A DNA stretch of 64,000 nt, from assembly GCA_024114885.1 (NCBI GenBank), contig CP099418.1:682001-746000 (forward strand), in the 5' to 3' direction. A program made the position numbers and the translations under genes. Of this stretch, positions 24,801 through 37,800 are shown piece by piece (positions within the stretch are counted from its first letter, which is position 1; every line of letters starts with the position of its first letter). This DNA is from Septoria linicola (Eukaryota; Ascomycota; Dothideomycetes; Mycosphaerellales; Mycosphaerellaceae). The notes below the pieces were generated by a model. The model was not told the origin of the DNA. It made no database searches and saw only the letters and a list, made by a program, of their open reading frames with translations.

Positions 24801-26700
24801 CCTATTTCTTTCTTAAGAAGTTGTTAACAATCTTAAGCTACTATATAAAACCTTTTACTAATAATAGTAATAGTCTACAGATATCTACTAACATAAGGGC
24901 TAATCTTTTAGGTCTTCTCTTAATAGACTTGCCTAGGTGTTTCTTTATCTTACCTATTATATAGATCCTATACTTATACTCTTCCTAGTTAGGAATTAGA
25001 ATTCTTTCCTTTAGGTTAGTAACTTTATAAAGGTTTGAGAGTAACCCTCTTCTAAAGTATGCAAATCTTCTATACTATAGCTCCTACTGTTTTAGATCCT
25101 TCTCTAATAGGGTAGTATAGGCATTATTAACCTCTATAGGATTATATAGTAAGTAATATAACTTTTCCTATAGGAGAGGTAATATCTTACTAATAAATAG
25201 AACACCTCTAACTAGCTTGGTCTTTATAACTGTTTAGCTATCTAGGGAGGTGAGAGTGAAATTAGGCTTCTAGACTCCAAATTACTTACTAAACTAATCC
25301 TATAACACAAGATTTACTTTAAGATTAGGAACAAACAGTACCCTATTAAGTAGAACTTCTCCTCCTAAGATTCCCTTTATCTATACTAGTCTAGAGTAGG
25401 TTATATAGAGGTATCCTCCTCCTATCTTAATCTATACTTTCTTCCTTAGTAGCTTTACTAATCTAAAGAAGGACAGTTAGTTAGTTATATAGGATAAGGT
25501 ATAGGAATCTAAGAGCTATTCTTAGGGTAATAACTTGCCTTTAGCCTTAATTATAGAATAGGCCAACTTATCTTAGTTATTATCTTCTAATAGGGAATTA
25601 TTATTACTTCTAGAACTAGAGTAAGTTCTAGAATCAGAACTAGAACTAGACTCCTAGGCTGAAAATCCTTTCTTTAGAAGCTTTCTAGACTTTTCTATCC
25701 TTTAAAGCTACTTGCCTATTTTCTAGACAACCTTCTTTAGCTTATTATATAATAATAACTTGTAGACAGCTTTCTTAATATATCTAGCATTCCTTAGTAA
25801 AGAGGATCTTCTAACCCTCCCTCTAAGGAATAATCCCTAAGGGTCCTTCTAGTTCTTAGTACTATTTCTCTACTAGGACAGTTTCTTAGTAGTAGGGAGG
25901 TTAGGACAATCCTTCAACTAGTACTTCCCTTTCTTATAGAGCTAGTATATTAGTAGGGACTTTCCTTAGTAGGGCTGCCTAGAATAGAATATAGCTAGAC
26001 CTATGTCTATCTTATCTAGATTGTCTCTTACCTCTTAGGACTTAAGTAGAAGGAGAATAGTGTCTATATCTAAGGATAGTTAAGTTATAATAGTATCCTT
26101 AGCTACTTAGTATAATATAGGTAGGGACTATAGGAGATGTTTTAGCCTTTTCTCTTAGCTCTAGTAGTAGGCTTCCTAAGGATCAATCTTAGTAATCCTC
26201 TTGCCTAGGCCTCTAAGGTGTCTCTATACTTCCCTAATTGTCTTATTAGGTGATATCCTAAATATAACAAACTACTTAATCAGACCTATAGTATAGGACT
26301 TTAGGACTCTATTATACTTGTTCTAGAGAATTACCTATATCTTAGCTACTAGTATAGTAACACACTATGTCTCTAGCTCTATCTTATTATCTTTACTAAT
26401 ACTGTATCTAATACTAAACCTGTATACTGTATTGTCTTTTAAGAAGTGTTGATTCTAAGTAACATATATCTAAAGACTAGTGTCCTACTAAACTATATAT
26501 AGGTTCCCTCTAATAATTAGTTAGCTGATTGCCTAGAACTAGTCCTTTCCTTCTAGCTTGTCTATCTATAGCTTGAACTATCTCTTCTAGTTAGTTCTGT
26601 CTAGGATTAGAATCCTTTAGCTTTTCTTATCCTCTTAGTCTATTATAGAAATAGGTAAATAGAATAAATAATTAGTAGAATACTTTAGACTAGCTAAGGA
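21900..26700 (-). pseudogene. Copia gag-pol relic
   Basis: Read on the minus strand through RIP stops. The Copia-type RT appears as RVDYIETFASIVR (GVDYEETFAPV motif), VDINNAFIESTLY, VLRSLYRLK-AIRD, and LIYINNIPIT at about 23010-23030, where YVDD is expected (Asp-Asp now Asn-Asn at 23014-23019). RNase H follows at about 22430-22540: YIDSDYIMDKTNRV, SKK-KSVAISIIEAKYIAI. Gag and integrase regions upstream (23900-26700) are open in patches only. Boundaries are approximate. Confidence 0.75.
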
Positions 26701-27075
26701 TTCTAGAGAAGGGTAATTTCTTATAGTAGGGAGACCAGCTCTAAGGGATAGGGATTCCTCGTATTTAGGAAATTACTAAGACTTAGATCTTTCTCTCTTA
26801 GTAGAGTTTCTATTACTAGGTAGTAGGAAGGCTAAGTAGCCTCTTCTAACTCTAGTGATACTAGGTATAATAGTAGAGAACTAGGTAGGTATTAACAAAG
26901 TAGAAACATACTACTGTCTTATAGAGATCTTTACTAACTTATATACTACTAGGTGTAAACTAGCTTCGTTAGTAATATAGTTAGGGAAACTTCTAGGCCC
27001 TAAATGTTTTCTATAAACTATAAGGGATATAAGTAACCTATACTAACATAGGTTGCTCCTATTTAGTGCACAAAC

Positions 27076-27089
27076 CCGGGCTTATAACC
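27076..27089 (-). other. Copia primer-binding site, half-tRNA-Met(i) type
   Basis: Directly inside the 5' LTR. On the plus strand it reads GGGCTTATAACC, one C-to-T change from GGGCTCATAACC, the anticodon arm of initiator tRNA-Met. Copia-family elements are known to prime from an internal initiator-tRNA fragment. Identity of the tRNA is inferred from memory of its conserved anticodon loop. Confidence 0.55.
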
Positions 27090-27366
27090 TATTAAAAGTA
27101 GAGGGCGTGTTATATACTATATAATGTTAAGGAGAGTATAGCGTAGTAAAGAAGAATAGAGGATTAATCTTGAACTAACTTATATATATAGTATAGTAGT
27201 AATATGCTAGGAACTAAATACAAAGTTAATTAAGTTAGTTATCTAAGAAGAGAAGAAAGAGAAGCAAGATATACCTCTTACTAAGCCTTAGGTAGATGCC
27301 TCAGGCATCTAGAACTATGCTCAGAAGTCTATATCTAGACTAACTATCTAGGATACATTCTTAACA
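27090..27366 (-). repeat. Copia 5' LTR
   Basis: 277 bp direct repeat of 21070-21346, retaining more TpG/CpA (for example GTGTTATATAC where the other has GTATTATATAC). The 5' end in element orientation is TGTTAAGAATG. Confidence 0.9.
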
Positions 27367-27674
27367 CTTTACTTTATAAAGTATTTACTAGTTTACTTTA
27401 CTAGCTTACTTTATATTTACCTACTCTACGTTACTTACTATTATTATCTATTTACCCTAGTCGCGATTTACTTTCTATTAACCCCGCTACTCTCTAGAAC
27501 CTTTATTTACTCTATAGGACTAGATACTTAAGTAACTAGCCGCTCCTCTACCTTCTTCTTAATCTTAACTTCCTACTATTACTCGCTAACAATTATTAGT
27601 ACTACTAATAACCTCCTTCTACTTCTACTACCTTAAGTCGATTTACTAGGCGTAATCGCGCTAGTACCTATACT

Positions 27675-30461
27675 ATGTCGGTACTAGGTAACGTTAACCT
27701 AAATAGCCTAAACGGCCTCTCTATCTAGGTAAGAAATATTATCTAGAATATTATATAAACTAAGGATATTATTACTAGTATAGCTATAATTAAAGATAAC
27801 GTAGAGAGGTATATAGTAGCGATAGAGATTATTAATTACTACGACCGGGCCTTCTCTAGGCTATATAATATAGCGCGCCTACTCTAGGAGGGAATTAAGA
27901 AGATTAATAAGAAGTCCTTAGATAAGGAGTTAAAGTAGTTAAACTCGAGTTTTAAGAACGCTATATAGTAGAGAGTAAAGGATTAATAGGTAATTAACTA
28001 CGCCTTCGCTCGTATCGAGATAGAGTAGAGTATAAGATATAGAAATAGTAAAACTATTCGTCTCTACCTTAAGAATCACCTAAAGATAATAAAGAACTTC
28101 TTAGCCTATATAGGTAGCGCTACTATAAACAAGCTTAACGTAGATACTACTACGTACCTACTCGCTAAGGCTATCCTTTAGCGCCTCCTTAACCTAGCTA
28201 ATAATTACTCGAAGGAACACTACTCTATCGACTTAGATTTCGTTAAGCTAAAGAGTATAGAAGGATATAAGAAGGTTTAGTAGATTAATATCTTAGGTAA
28301 TAAGATAAAATAGTTAATAAAGGAGCGTAATCTATAGTTTAAGGATAGGATTATCTAGCTCGTCGAGATACCTCTACTAGCTACGAATAGGCTCTTAGGT
28401 AGGGAGAGAGCTCCTTCTTCGGTAATAGTATTACCTCGAGTTACGAGAGTAGCTACTAAGATCTAAGAAGATACTAAGAAAGCTACTACTACTCTTGTAG
28501 GTCTGTCTAGCTCTAGAGGCCTAACTAGAAATTAGCGCTACTTAACTATAGGAAGCGGCGCGTCTACTCCTATACCTATTAGAAGCTATTAAACCTCTAG
28601 CGTTAACTCGCGCCTAAGTAAGGTTAGCGACCTAGATCTATCTTTTTCGCTTAGTAGTAGCTCTTGCCCCTATAACCGCTATGATATTAGATAAAACTAC
28701 TCGCTCTACGCTACTATTAATATCTAGGGCTTAAAGATATAGGTCTTCGAAGCACTTATTGCCTTAAAGGTTAAAGAGTATAGTTTAAAGGACGTTAACC
28801 TAAACAAGTATAGTCTCTACTTCTAGTACCTACGAAATATTACTAGAGAGGCGTTTAGCTTTAAGAATAGTAAGGTCGACTAACCGATACTGTTTTAGAG
28901 ATTTAGACTCTATATATATATCTAGGATTTAGTTAAACTCTAAGTAGAGTACCTAAATTAGTTTTTAGTATAGCGCCGAGCGGCCTACTCTAGCGATACT
29001 CTAAGTGCCTTACGTTACTTAGCTACTAAAGGAACGAGATATAATAACCTACTTAGATACTTTACCTATACTAATCTAGTTACCTATATTATAGACAAGG
29101 GTAAGCTACTAAAGCTAGTACTAGAGGTATACTTTAGAGAAGGTACGATTATATACGACTTATTTAGTTAGTTAGAGCTAGTTAAGGACCTAATTAGTAA
29201 GGAGTTTACTATATACGACTAGTATCTATATAAGATTAGTAGAAATCGTAATATAGGCTAGTATAGGAATATGTTCTATAGCGGTATTTAGTAGTTAATC
29301 CGCTAGGACCCTATATACTAGATAATATATATCTACTACTAACCGGATTATACTATAAACCTAGTTTCCTACCTATACTATACTAAGTATACCTACCTAC
29401 TAACTAAGGGTAGGTCTAATTAGTCTTATAAAGGTTTCTAGTATATCGACCTTAGTATTACGGATATAGCTAGAGGCTATAGTATATCGCAAGTTTAGAG
29501 TACAGTTTCCTTTATAAATAAGACCTATACTAATTATACTAAATTAGTTAAAGGTCTATACTACTAACGAGTTTTTATAGTATAGGTAGAGAGACTAGGA
29601 GATAGAGGATTACTTAGTAGAGGCTTCGTAGAGGATATTAAGGAGTAGTACGTATAGAAGAAAGATATTAACCTACTAAGTCCTACCTAGGAATATACTA
29701 GAGAATAGTCTATAGTACTAGTAAAGTAGAGAGAGGCTAGGGTATCGTCCCCTATACTACTATATAGTTCTAAGGAAAACAAGGTCGATAAGTAGATAAC
29801 TATCCTATCTTAGTTTTATAAGATAGACCTAGATACCGACTACCTAGAGGTTAGAGAAGCTTCTAGCACGTACTCTTAGCTATAAGACGCTTACTACGAC
29901 CTTATACCTAGGTATATCTCTCTATCTAGTTACTCTAACTACTATAGAGTAATCCCTTACTGCTTCCCTACTTTAGATAAGTTAATACTAGCTATATATC
30001 TCGGTTAGGCCCTTATAGGTATACGACGCTAGGATAATCCTATAGTAGTCTTCGATACTATAGGCTAGATTACCTACTCTACCGACGTATTCTATACCCG
30101 TTTAGAGGCCTACTATAAGTCTATACTAAGTAACTATTATATCCTTATAGCCTATATTAAGAACCTAGAGACTACGATGTTCCTAGAGACTAGCTTCTAC
30201 GCTAATAATAAGGATTTTATAAAGCGACTAGTAGCTAACTTCTCTACCGCTACTAATATAGGAGAGCTCTTCGAGTAAGCTAATAATAACTAGGTAGCTA
30301 GGTATAGATTCTATCCGGCCCTTAGAGGCCTAATAGAGTAGCGTAAGGACTAATAAAGTATAGGGATACGGAGGTATAGAGAGGAGTTTAGAAGAGACGA
30401 TAACTTGTTTCTATAATACTCTATACTATTATTTTTAATATCTCTAGCAAGACTTCTATAG
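27675..30461 (+). pseudogene. Third ORF of Gypsy A, downstream of pol, about 929 codons
   Basis: Between the Copia insertion and the 3' LTR one plus-strand frame stays open for 929 codons if RIP-type TAA/TAG are read as Gln/Trp. It runs from ATG at 27675 to a stop at 30459-30461, ending right at the polypurine tract. The first about 300 residues look helical and charged, the middle has a Ser-rich linker, and the C-terminal half is rich in Tyr/Leu with a conserved-looking end (KDFIKRLVANFSTATNIG, then VARYRFYPALRGLIE). No signal peptide or membrane anchor is evident, so it does not look like an envelope gene. Copy B carries the same ORF. No family is recognised. Confidence 0.6.
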
Positions 30462-30470
30462 AGGGAAGGA

Positions 30471-30909
30471 TATAACGTAGTAGGCGTCTCTATACCTAGT
30501 AGGTAGGCCTATAGCGGCTACTACTACCTATACGTATAAAGGCGATTTTCGAGCCTACTATAGAGGTTATAGATAATTATCCTTTATACTACTACTACTA
30601 AGGTTAGAGAGGACTACTTAGGTTACTACTTAGTAATTATATAATATAGTATTGTTTAATAGCTTATTCTACCTACCTATCCTCTACTAGCGCTATTACT
30701 ACGCGATCCTAATAGGCTTATAGCCTATACGGCCTACTATAGCTACTAACGTATACCTCTACGACTACGCGTTATAGGTACGCTACTAATCTACCTACTA
30801 TACCTGCTACTAACTACTATATAGAGCTATCGCCCGACTCTAGCTCTACGACCTATATATAGACTTATATACTACTACCTCTAGGTTAGTTATAGGTTTA
30901 CGTACTATA
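30471..30909 (+). repeat. Gypsy A 3' LTR
   Basis: Preceded by the purine tract AGAGGGAAGGA and followed by GTAG, matching 13328-13331. Direct repeat of 13332-13773 and inverted repeat of 31065-31506. Confidence 0.8.
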
Positions 30910-31064
30910 GTAGGTTATCGATAATAATATTTATAGAGTTTCTCTTTAACTTAGAAGGATCTAATAGTACCTAAACCTATATACTACTATCTTCCTTTTC
31001 GAATTCTTCTAATATACTCTCTTTTCTCTTAATCTCTCTATATAGAAAGTAGAGCTCGATATAC
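30910..31064. other. 155-bp spacer between the inverted Gypsy copies
   Basis: Not repeated elsewhere in the window as far as can be seen. AT-rich with RIP composition and no ORF. By the nesting model it is hAT sequence left between two Gypsy insertions. Confidence 0.6.
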
Positions 31065-31506
31065 TATAGTACGTAAACCTATAACTAACCTAGGAGTAGT
31101 AGTATATAAGTCTATATATAGGTCGTAGGGCTAGAGTCGAGCGATAGCCCTACGTAGTAGTTAGTAGTAGGTATAGTAGGTAGATTAGTAGCGTGCCTAT
31201 AGCGCGTAGTTGTAGAGGTATACGTTAGTAGCTATAGTAGGCCGTATAGGCTATAAGCCTATTAGGATCGCGTAGTAGTAGCGCTAGTAGAGGATAGGTA
31301 GGAAGTAGAATAAGTTATTAAATAATACTATATTATATAATCGCTAAGTAGTAACCTAAGTAGTCCTTACTAACCTTAGTAGTAGTAGTATAAAGGATAA
31401 TCGTCTATAACCTCTATAGTAAGCTCGAAAATCGCCCTTATATATATAGGTAGTATTAGCCGCTATAAGCCTACCTACTAGGTATAGGGACGCCTACTAC
31501 GTTATA
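31065..31506 (-). repeat. Gypsy B 3' LTR
   Basis: 442 bp, reverse complement of the Gypsy A LTRs. It starts TATAGTACGTAAACC and ends CGTTATA on the plus strand. Confidence 0.8.
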
Positions 31507-31515
31507 TTCTTCTTC

Positions 31516-34302
31516 TTATAGAAGTCTTACTAGAGATATTAAAAATAATAGTATAGAGTATTATAGAAATAAGTTATCGTCTCTCTTAAACTCTCCTCTA
31601 TACCTTTATATCCCTATACCTTACTAGTCCTCGCGCTACTCTATTAGGCCCCTAGAGGCTAGATAGAATCTACGCCTAGCTATCTAGTTATTATTAGCCT
31701 ACTTAAAGAGCTTTCTTATATTAGTAGTAGTAGAGAAGTTAGCTACTAGTCGCTTTATAAAATCCTTATTATTAGTATAGAAGCTAGTCTCTAGGAATAT
31801 TATAGTCTTTAGGTCTTTAATATAGGCTATAAAGATATAATAGTTACTTAGCGTAGACTTATAGTAGGCCTCTAAACAGGTATAGAATACGTTAGTAGAG
31901 TAGGTAATCTAGCCTATAGTATCGAAGACTACTATAGGATCGTCCTAGCGTTATATACTTATAATAGCCTAACCGAGATATATAGCTAGTATTAACTTAT
32001 CTAAAGTAGAGAAGTAGTAGAGGATTACTCTATAGCGGTTAAAGTAACTAGATAGCGAGGTATATCTAGGTATAAGGTCGTAGTAAGCGTCTTATAGCTA
32101 AGAGTACGTACTAGAAGCTTCTCTAATCTCGAGGTAGTTAGTATCTAGGTCTACCTTATAAAACTAAAGTAGAATAGTTATCTACTTATTAACCTTATTT
32201 TCCTTAGAACTATATAGTAGTATAGAGGACGATACCCTAGCCTCTCTCTACTTTACTAGTACTATAGACTATCCTCTAGTATATTCCTAGGTAGGACTTA
32301 GTAGGTTAATATCTTCCTTCTATACGTACTACTCCTTAATATCCTCTACGAAGCCTCTACTAAGTAATCCTCTATCTCCTAGTCTCTCTACCTATACTAT
32401 AAAAACTCGTTAGTAGTATAGACCTTTAACTAATTTAGTATAATTAGTATAGGTCTTATTTATAAAGGAAACCGTACTCTAAACTTACGATATACTATAG
32501 CCTCTAGCTATATCCGTAATACTAAGGTCGATATACTAGAAACCTTTATAAGACTAATTAGACCTACCCTTAGTTAGTAGGTAGGTATACTTAGTATAGT
32601 ATAGGTAGGAAACTAGGTTTATAGTATAATCCGGTTAGTAGTAGATATATATTATCTAGTATATAGGGTCCTAGCGGATTAACTACTAAATACCGCTATA
32701 GAATATATTCCTATACTAGCCTATATTACGATTTCTACTAATCTTATATAGATACTAGTCGTATATAGTAAACTCCTTACTAATTAGGTCCTTAACTAGC
32801 TCTAACTAACTAAATAAGTCGTATATAATCGTACCTTCTCTAAAGTATACCTCTAGTACTAGCTTTAGTAGCTTACTCTTATCTATAATATAGGTAACTA
32901 GATTAGTATAGGTAAAGTGTCTAGGTAGGTTATTATATTTCGTTCCTTTAGTAGCTAAGTAACGTAGGGTACTTAGAGTATCGCTAGAGTAGGCTACTTA
33001 GCGTTACGCTAAAAACTAATTTAGGTACTCTACTTAGAGTTTAACTAAATCCTAAGTACGTATATAGAGTCTAAATCTTTAAAATAGCGTTAGTTAGTCG
33101 ATCTTACTATTCTTAAGGCTAAACGCTCCTCTAGTAGTATTTCGTAGATATTAGAAATAGAGACTATATTTATTTAGGTTAATATCCTTCAAACTATACT
33201 CTTTAACCTTTAAAGTAATAAGCGCGTCGAAGACCTATATCTTTAAGCTCTAGGTATTAATAGCGGCGTAGAGCGGTCGGTTTTATCTAATATCGTAGTA
33301 GTTATAAGAGTAAGGAGTACTACTAAGTAGGGAAGATAGGCCTAGGTCGCTAACCTTACTTAGATATAAGTTAACGCTAGAGGTTCGGTAGCTTCTAATA
33401 GGTATAAGAGTAGACGCGCTACTTCTTATAGTTAAGTAGCGCTAATTTCTAGTTAGGCTCTTAAGGCTAGATAGACCTACGAGAGTAGTAGTAGCTTTCT
33501 CGGCGTCCTCTTAAGTCTTAGTAGCTACTCTCGTAACTCGAGGTAATACTACTACTAAAGAAGGAGCTCTCTCTCTACCTAAGAGCCTATCTATAGCTAG
33601 TAGAGGTATCTCGATAAACTAGATAATCCTATCCTTAAACTATAGATTATACTCCTTTATTAACTACTTTACCTTATTACCTAAGGTATTAATCTACTAA
33701 ACCTTCTTACGTTCTTCTATACTCTTTAGTTTAATAAAATCTAAGTCGATAAGATAGTATTCTTTTAAGTAATTATTAGCTAGGTTAAGGAGGCGTTAAA
33801 GAATAGCCTTAGTAAGTAGGTACGTAGTAGTATCTATATTAAGCTTATTTATAGTAGCGCTACCTATATAGGCTAAGAAGTTCTTTACTATCTTTAAGTA
33901 ATTCTTAAGGTAGAGATAAATAGTTTTACTATTTCTATATCTTATACCCTACTCTATCTCGATACGAGTAAAGGCGCGATTAATTACTTATTAATCCTTT
34001 ACTCTTTACTATATAGCGTTCTTAAAACTCGAGTTCGCCTATTTTAACTCTTTATCTAAGAACTTCTTATTAATCTTCTTAATTCCCTCCTAGAGTAGGC
34101 GCGCTATATTATATAGCCTAGAGAAGGCCTAGTCGTAGTAATTAATAATCTCTATCGCTACTATATACCTCTCTACGTTATCTTTTATTATAGCTATACT
34201 AGTAATAATATCCTTAGTTTATAAAATATTCTAGATAATATTTCTTACCTAGATAGAGAGGCTATTTAGGCTATTTAGGTTAACGTTACCTAGTACCGAT
34301 AT
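31516..34302 (-). pseudogene. Third ORF of Gypsy B
   Basis: Mirror of 27675-30461, with the same inferred length. The start codon has become ATA (TAT at 34300-34302 on the plus strand), a TG-to-TA change. Its preservation in both copies shows that the ORF belongs to the element and is not a later insertion. Confidence 0.55.
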
Positions 34303-34806
34303 AGTATAGGTACTAGCGCGATTACGCCTAGTAAATCGACTCGAGGTAGTAGAAGTAGAAGGAGGTTATTAGTAGTACTAATAACTATTAATAGATAGTA
34401 GTAGGAAGTTAAGATTAAGAAGAAGGTAGAGAGGTAGCTAGTTACTTAAGTATCTAGTCCTATAGAGTAAATAAAGGTTCTAGAGAGTAGTAAGGTTAAT
34501 AGAAAGTAAATCGCGACTAAAGTAAATAGGTAATAATAGTAAGTAATATAGGATAGGTAAATATAAAGTAAACTAGTAAAGTAAACTATTAAATACTTTA
34601 TAAAGTAAAGTAAAAAGTAAAGTAAAGTAATCTATAAGGAAGGCGCGTATTATAAGTAAAATAAAAGAAATCGATAAAGGAAACTATATATCTACGACGA
34701 CTAGAAGTAGTAAGAAGGTTAAATATAACCTTTCCTTCTCTTATCCTTTCTTCTCTTTCTTAGAATAGTTAAGTAGTATCTAGATATCGTAGCCTAACTA
34801 AGCTAG

Positions 34807-37800
34807 TTAATCGTCTATATTATCGTCCTCGCTACTACCTAGCGTAGCTAAGGCTCGATATCTAAGTATACTTTTTAAAGATTCCTTATTATATAATATA
34901 GGTAATACTATACTATTAAGGTCTTCTAAGATATAGGAAGTAGTACCTTCTTTATACTCTAAGACTCTATATAGCTCTCGCTACTAGAAGGTAAGCTTAT
35001 CTAATCGCGATATCTTAAGATCGTCTTAGTAGATTATAACTAACTATCTTTTAGTAAACTTAGCGTAATCTACGTACCTAGAATTATCGTAGCGGTCCTT
35101 AGCCTCTTCTTAGATACGTATCTATTACTCTAAGACGCTACTCTCTATATCCTATATAGCTTTAAGTACTTTAGCCTAAAAAGTAATTAGCTCTTTATAT
35201 ATACGAACCGATCTCTAATCCTTAACTCTAAAGATATAGTATTCTAACTCGATAGGTAGTACTATCTATCTACTAATTATTAGCTTAGTAGAGGTCTCGC
35301 TAGTACTACTATTATAAGTAGTACGCTCTACCTATAGTATAGCTAGAAGGTATAGCGCCTAGGCCTATAAACTACTCTTAGATAACTTAGATAGAGTAGA
35401 TAGGATAGTCTTATATCCTACCTCTATAATAGTAGCGCTCTATAGTTAGTAGATAGAAATCCTCGGCCTCTTTACTCTATACGCGGTAAGAAGCGTAGAA
35501 ACTTCTATACTATTATTAATATTAGTATTATCTAGTATAATCTTAAATAGAGCGCTCTAGTAGTAGTATATATTCTTCTAAAGAAAGTCGGTAATCTACT
35601 TTATAGATATCTTCTTAGTAGTACTATCCTCTCGCGTAGTATAATAGTAGATCTTAGCCTCTAGCTATCGTAATACTCCTTTCCTAGTAATAACTAAAGA
35701 CTCTCGCTTATCGATATAGACGCTATCTATATACTAGCGCTCTTCTATAGTTTAGACTTATACCTCTACTATAGAGCTAGGTCGAGGTATACTATTCCTT
35801 AGATTATAGTCCTTATACTAGCGGAAATATATAGCGTATTATATATATATACCGTCCTACTAGTACTTCGACCTAAAGATATAGTATATAGAATTAGCGT
35901 TCCTATAGCTACTAGACTTATAGATCTCCTTAACGATTAGTTTCTATATTATATTATCTTTAATAACTCTCTACTAAGGAGCTTATCTATATAGCTACTA
36001 GTATAGCTTCTTATCGATAACTAAGAACTTCTTAGCTATCTTACTAAAGTAGTAGTATTCTAACTTAGATATATAATTCGAGCGTCTCTTATAAAGTAGG
36101 ATAAAGGCGATAGCCTTAGCCTAGTACTTCTATACGCCTAGGTCGCTATTAATATCCTTCTAGAAGATAGAATCGATATTATCTCTATCGAGCCTCTAGA
36201 GCTAGATAGAAATCCTAGACGTATATACCTAGAAGAAAGCCTTATCTATAAGAGCTTCTTTATCCTCGTCCTCTATAACCTTATCTTTAGTACTAGCTAG
36301 CCTCCTAGATAGCGTATTAGGACTAGTATACTTCCTACCTAGAACGTGCCTAACTTTAAATATAAAAAGCCGGATCTATACGATCTATCGCGTAACTATA
36401 GTATTAGGTAAATCCGTAGCTCCTTTATTAAGCTAGTAAACGAGCGTATTAGTATCTACTTTAAGAATAAAGTATACCTTAAATAGCTAAGGCTTTAACT
36501 TAGTAAGTACTTTCTTAACTCTAAGACATTCCTTCTTATTAGCGCTATATCCTCTCTAGGTAGTATTCTACGTACTACTCTCGTACCTAGCTAGGTATCT
36601 TTGTCTATTAACTATCTATATAAGGATCGCTCTCTATCCGATCTTACTAGTATCTATAGCTACGATAATCTCGCTAGCTACCTTATCGTAATTAATAGCT
36701 ACTAGAGTAGGAGCCTAGATTAGATAATAGATATAGGTCTACTTCGCCTCCTTATAAATAAGCGTCTAGACGAATTTCTCGTCCTTCTTTATAAGCCTAT
36801 ATAGCGAGATCGTTATAGTAGTAAAACCTAGGATCTAAATACGGAAGTAGATAACTATACTAACGAAAACCTATACTTTTTTCTAATTAGTTAGCGTTAG
36901 CTAGTTAACTAGATTAGCTACTCGGATAGTATCTAGATAGCGCTCTATAGTATCGGTAACGTATCCTACGACCTTAATCCTTAGTATTAGAATTTATAAC
37001 TTCTTAACCGTAATAGTTATACTCGCGCGCTTAATATCTATAATTACTATATTAAGGTTAATAATATACTCTATAATATACCTATAGAGGCCCGGTTCTA
37101 ACTCCTTATTATTATAAGTAGTCTTTAGACTCTTAACTCTAAAATTATTAAGGAATAGTAGTACTCTATAGGATAGGTAATTAAATAGTATATAGTTAAC
37201 TATATAGATAAACTAGGTAATAGAATTAGTCGCTTTTTATAGAATAGTAGTTATCTAAAGTAATCTAAAGGCGTAGTCGAATCTAGTAAGGTCTCTACTC
37301 TCTAGGTCTAATAGAACTTAGTTATAGCCGAAGAAGATATCGAGTATACTAGCTACCTAGTAACTAGTAAAATACTTAGAAAATAAGTCTATATTAGAAG
37401 GTAGGTACGTATCTCTAATCGTAACCTCGTTAATTAACTATATATCGTTAATTAAACGATACGAACCTATATCTTTCTTAGTAACTAGAAAGTATAGATT
37501 ACGATAGGCCTCGTAGCTAAACTTAAGAGTTCCTATATCTAGACGCTTCTATAGTATCTACTCTACTATAGTACGAAGAGATAGGTTTAAGTAGAATCCT
37601 AGATATTACTATAGTATATACTCTACTATATAGATTATATAAGAAGGCGCTATCTTAGGACAGACTCGCTCGAGATAAGCGAACCTAGTCGCTAGTACCG
37701 CTTCTTAGTTAAAGAGTATCTTCTCTAGTATCTAGCGCTCTCTAGGTTATAGTTCTACGCTAGTAGTAACGCCTACTATTACTTCTAGAGTTAACCTACT

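Larger units (their letters stand above)
21070..27366 (-). mobile_element. Ty1/Copia-type LTR retrotransposon inserted in Gypsy A
   Basis: Two 277-bp LTRs (21070-21346, 27090-27366) bound the element. CTTTA at 21065-21069 and 27367-27371 is a perfect 5-bp target duplication. LTR termini are TATTAA...TTAACA, that is TGTTAA/TTAACA after one RIP change. The uninterrupted target is seen in Gypsy copy B near 34,600. The coding strand is minus. CpA and TpG are far commoner than in the surrounding elements, so it was RIPed less and inserted last. Confidence 0.9.
13332..30909 (+). mobile_element. Gypsy-type LTR retrotransposon, copy A
   Basis: Two direct LTRs of about 440 bp (13332-13773 and 30471-30909) flank gag, pol and a third ORF on the plus strand. 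The LTR ends read TATA...TATA, consistent with TGTA...TACA after RIP. The bases GTAG on both sides are a probable 4-bp target duplication. A purine-rich tract (AGAGGGAAGGA) immediately precedes the 3' LTR. The Copia element at 21070-27366 interrupts it between pol and the third ORF. Removing that gives an element of about 11.3 kb. Confidence 0.85.

Noticed and set aside
27675..30461. Envelope gene of an errantivirus-like element
   Set aside because: The position fits, but no signal peptide, furin-like site or membrane anchor can be seen in the stop-masked reading.
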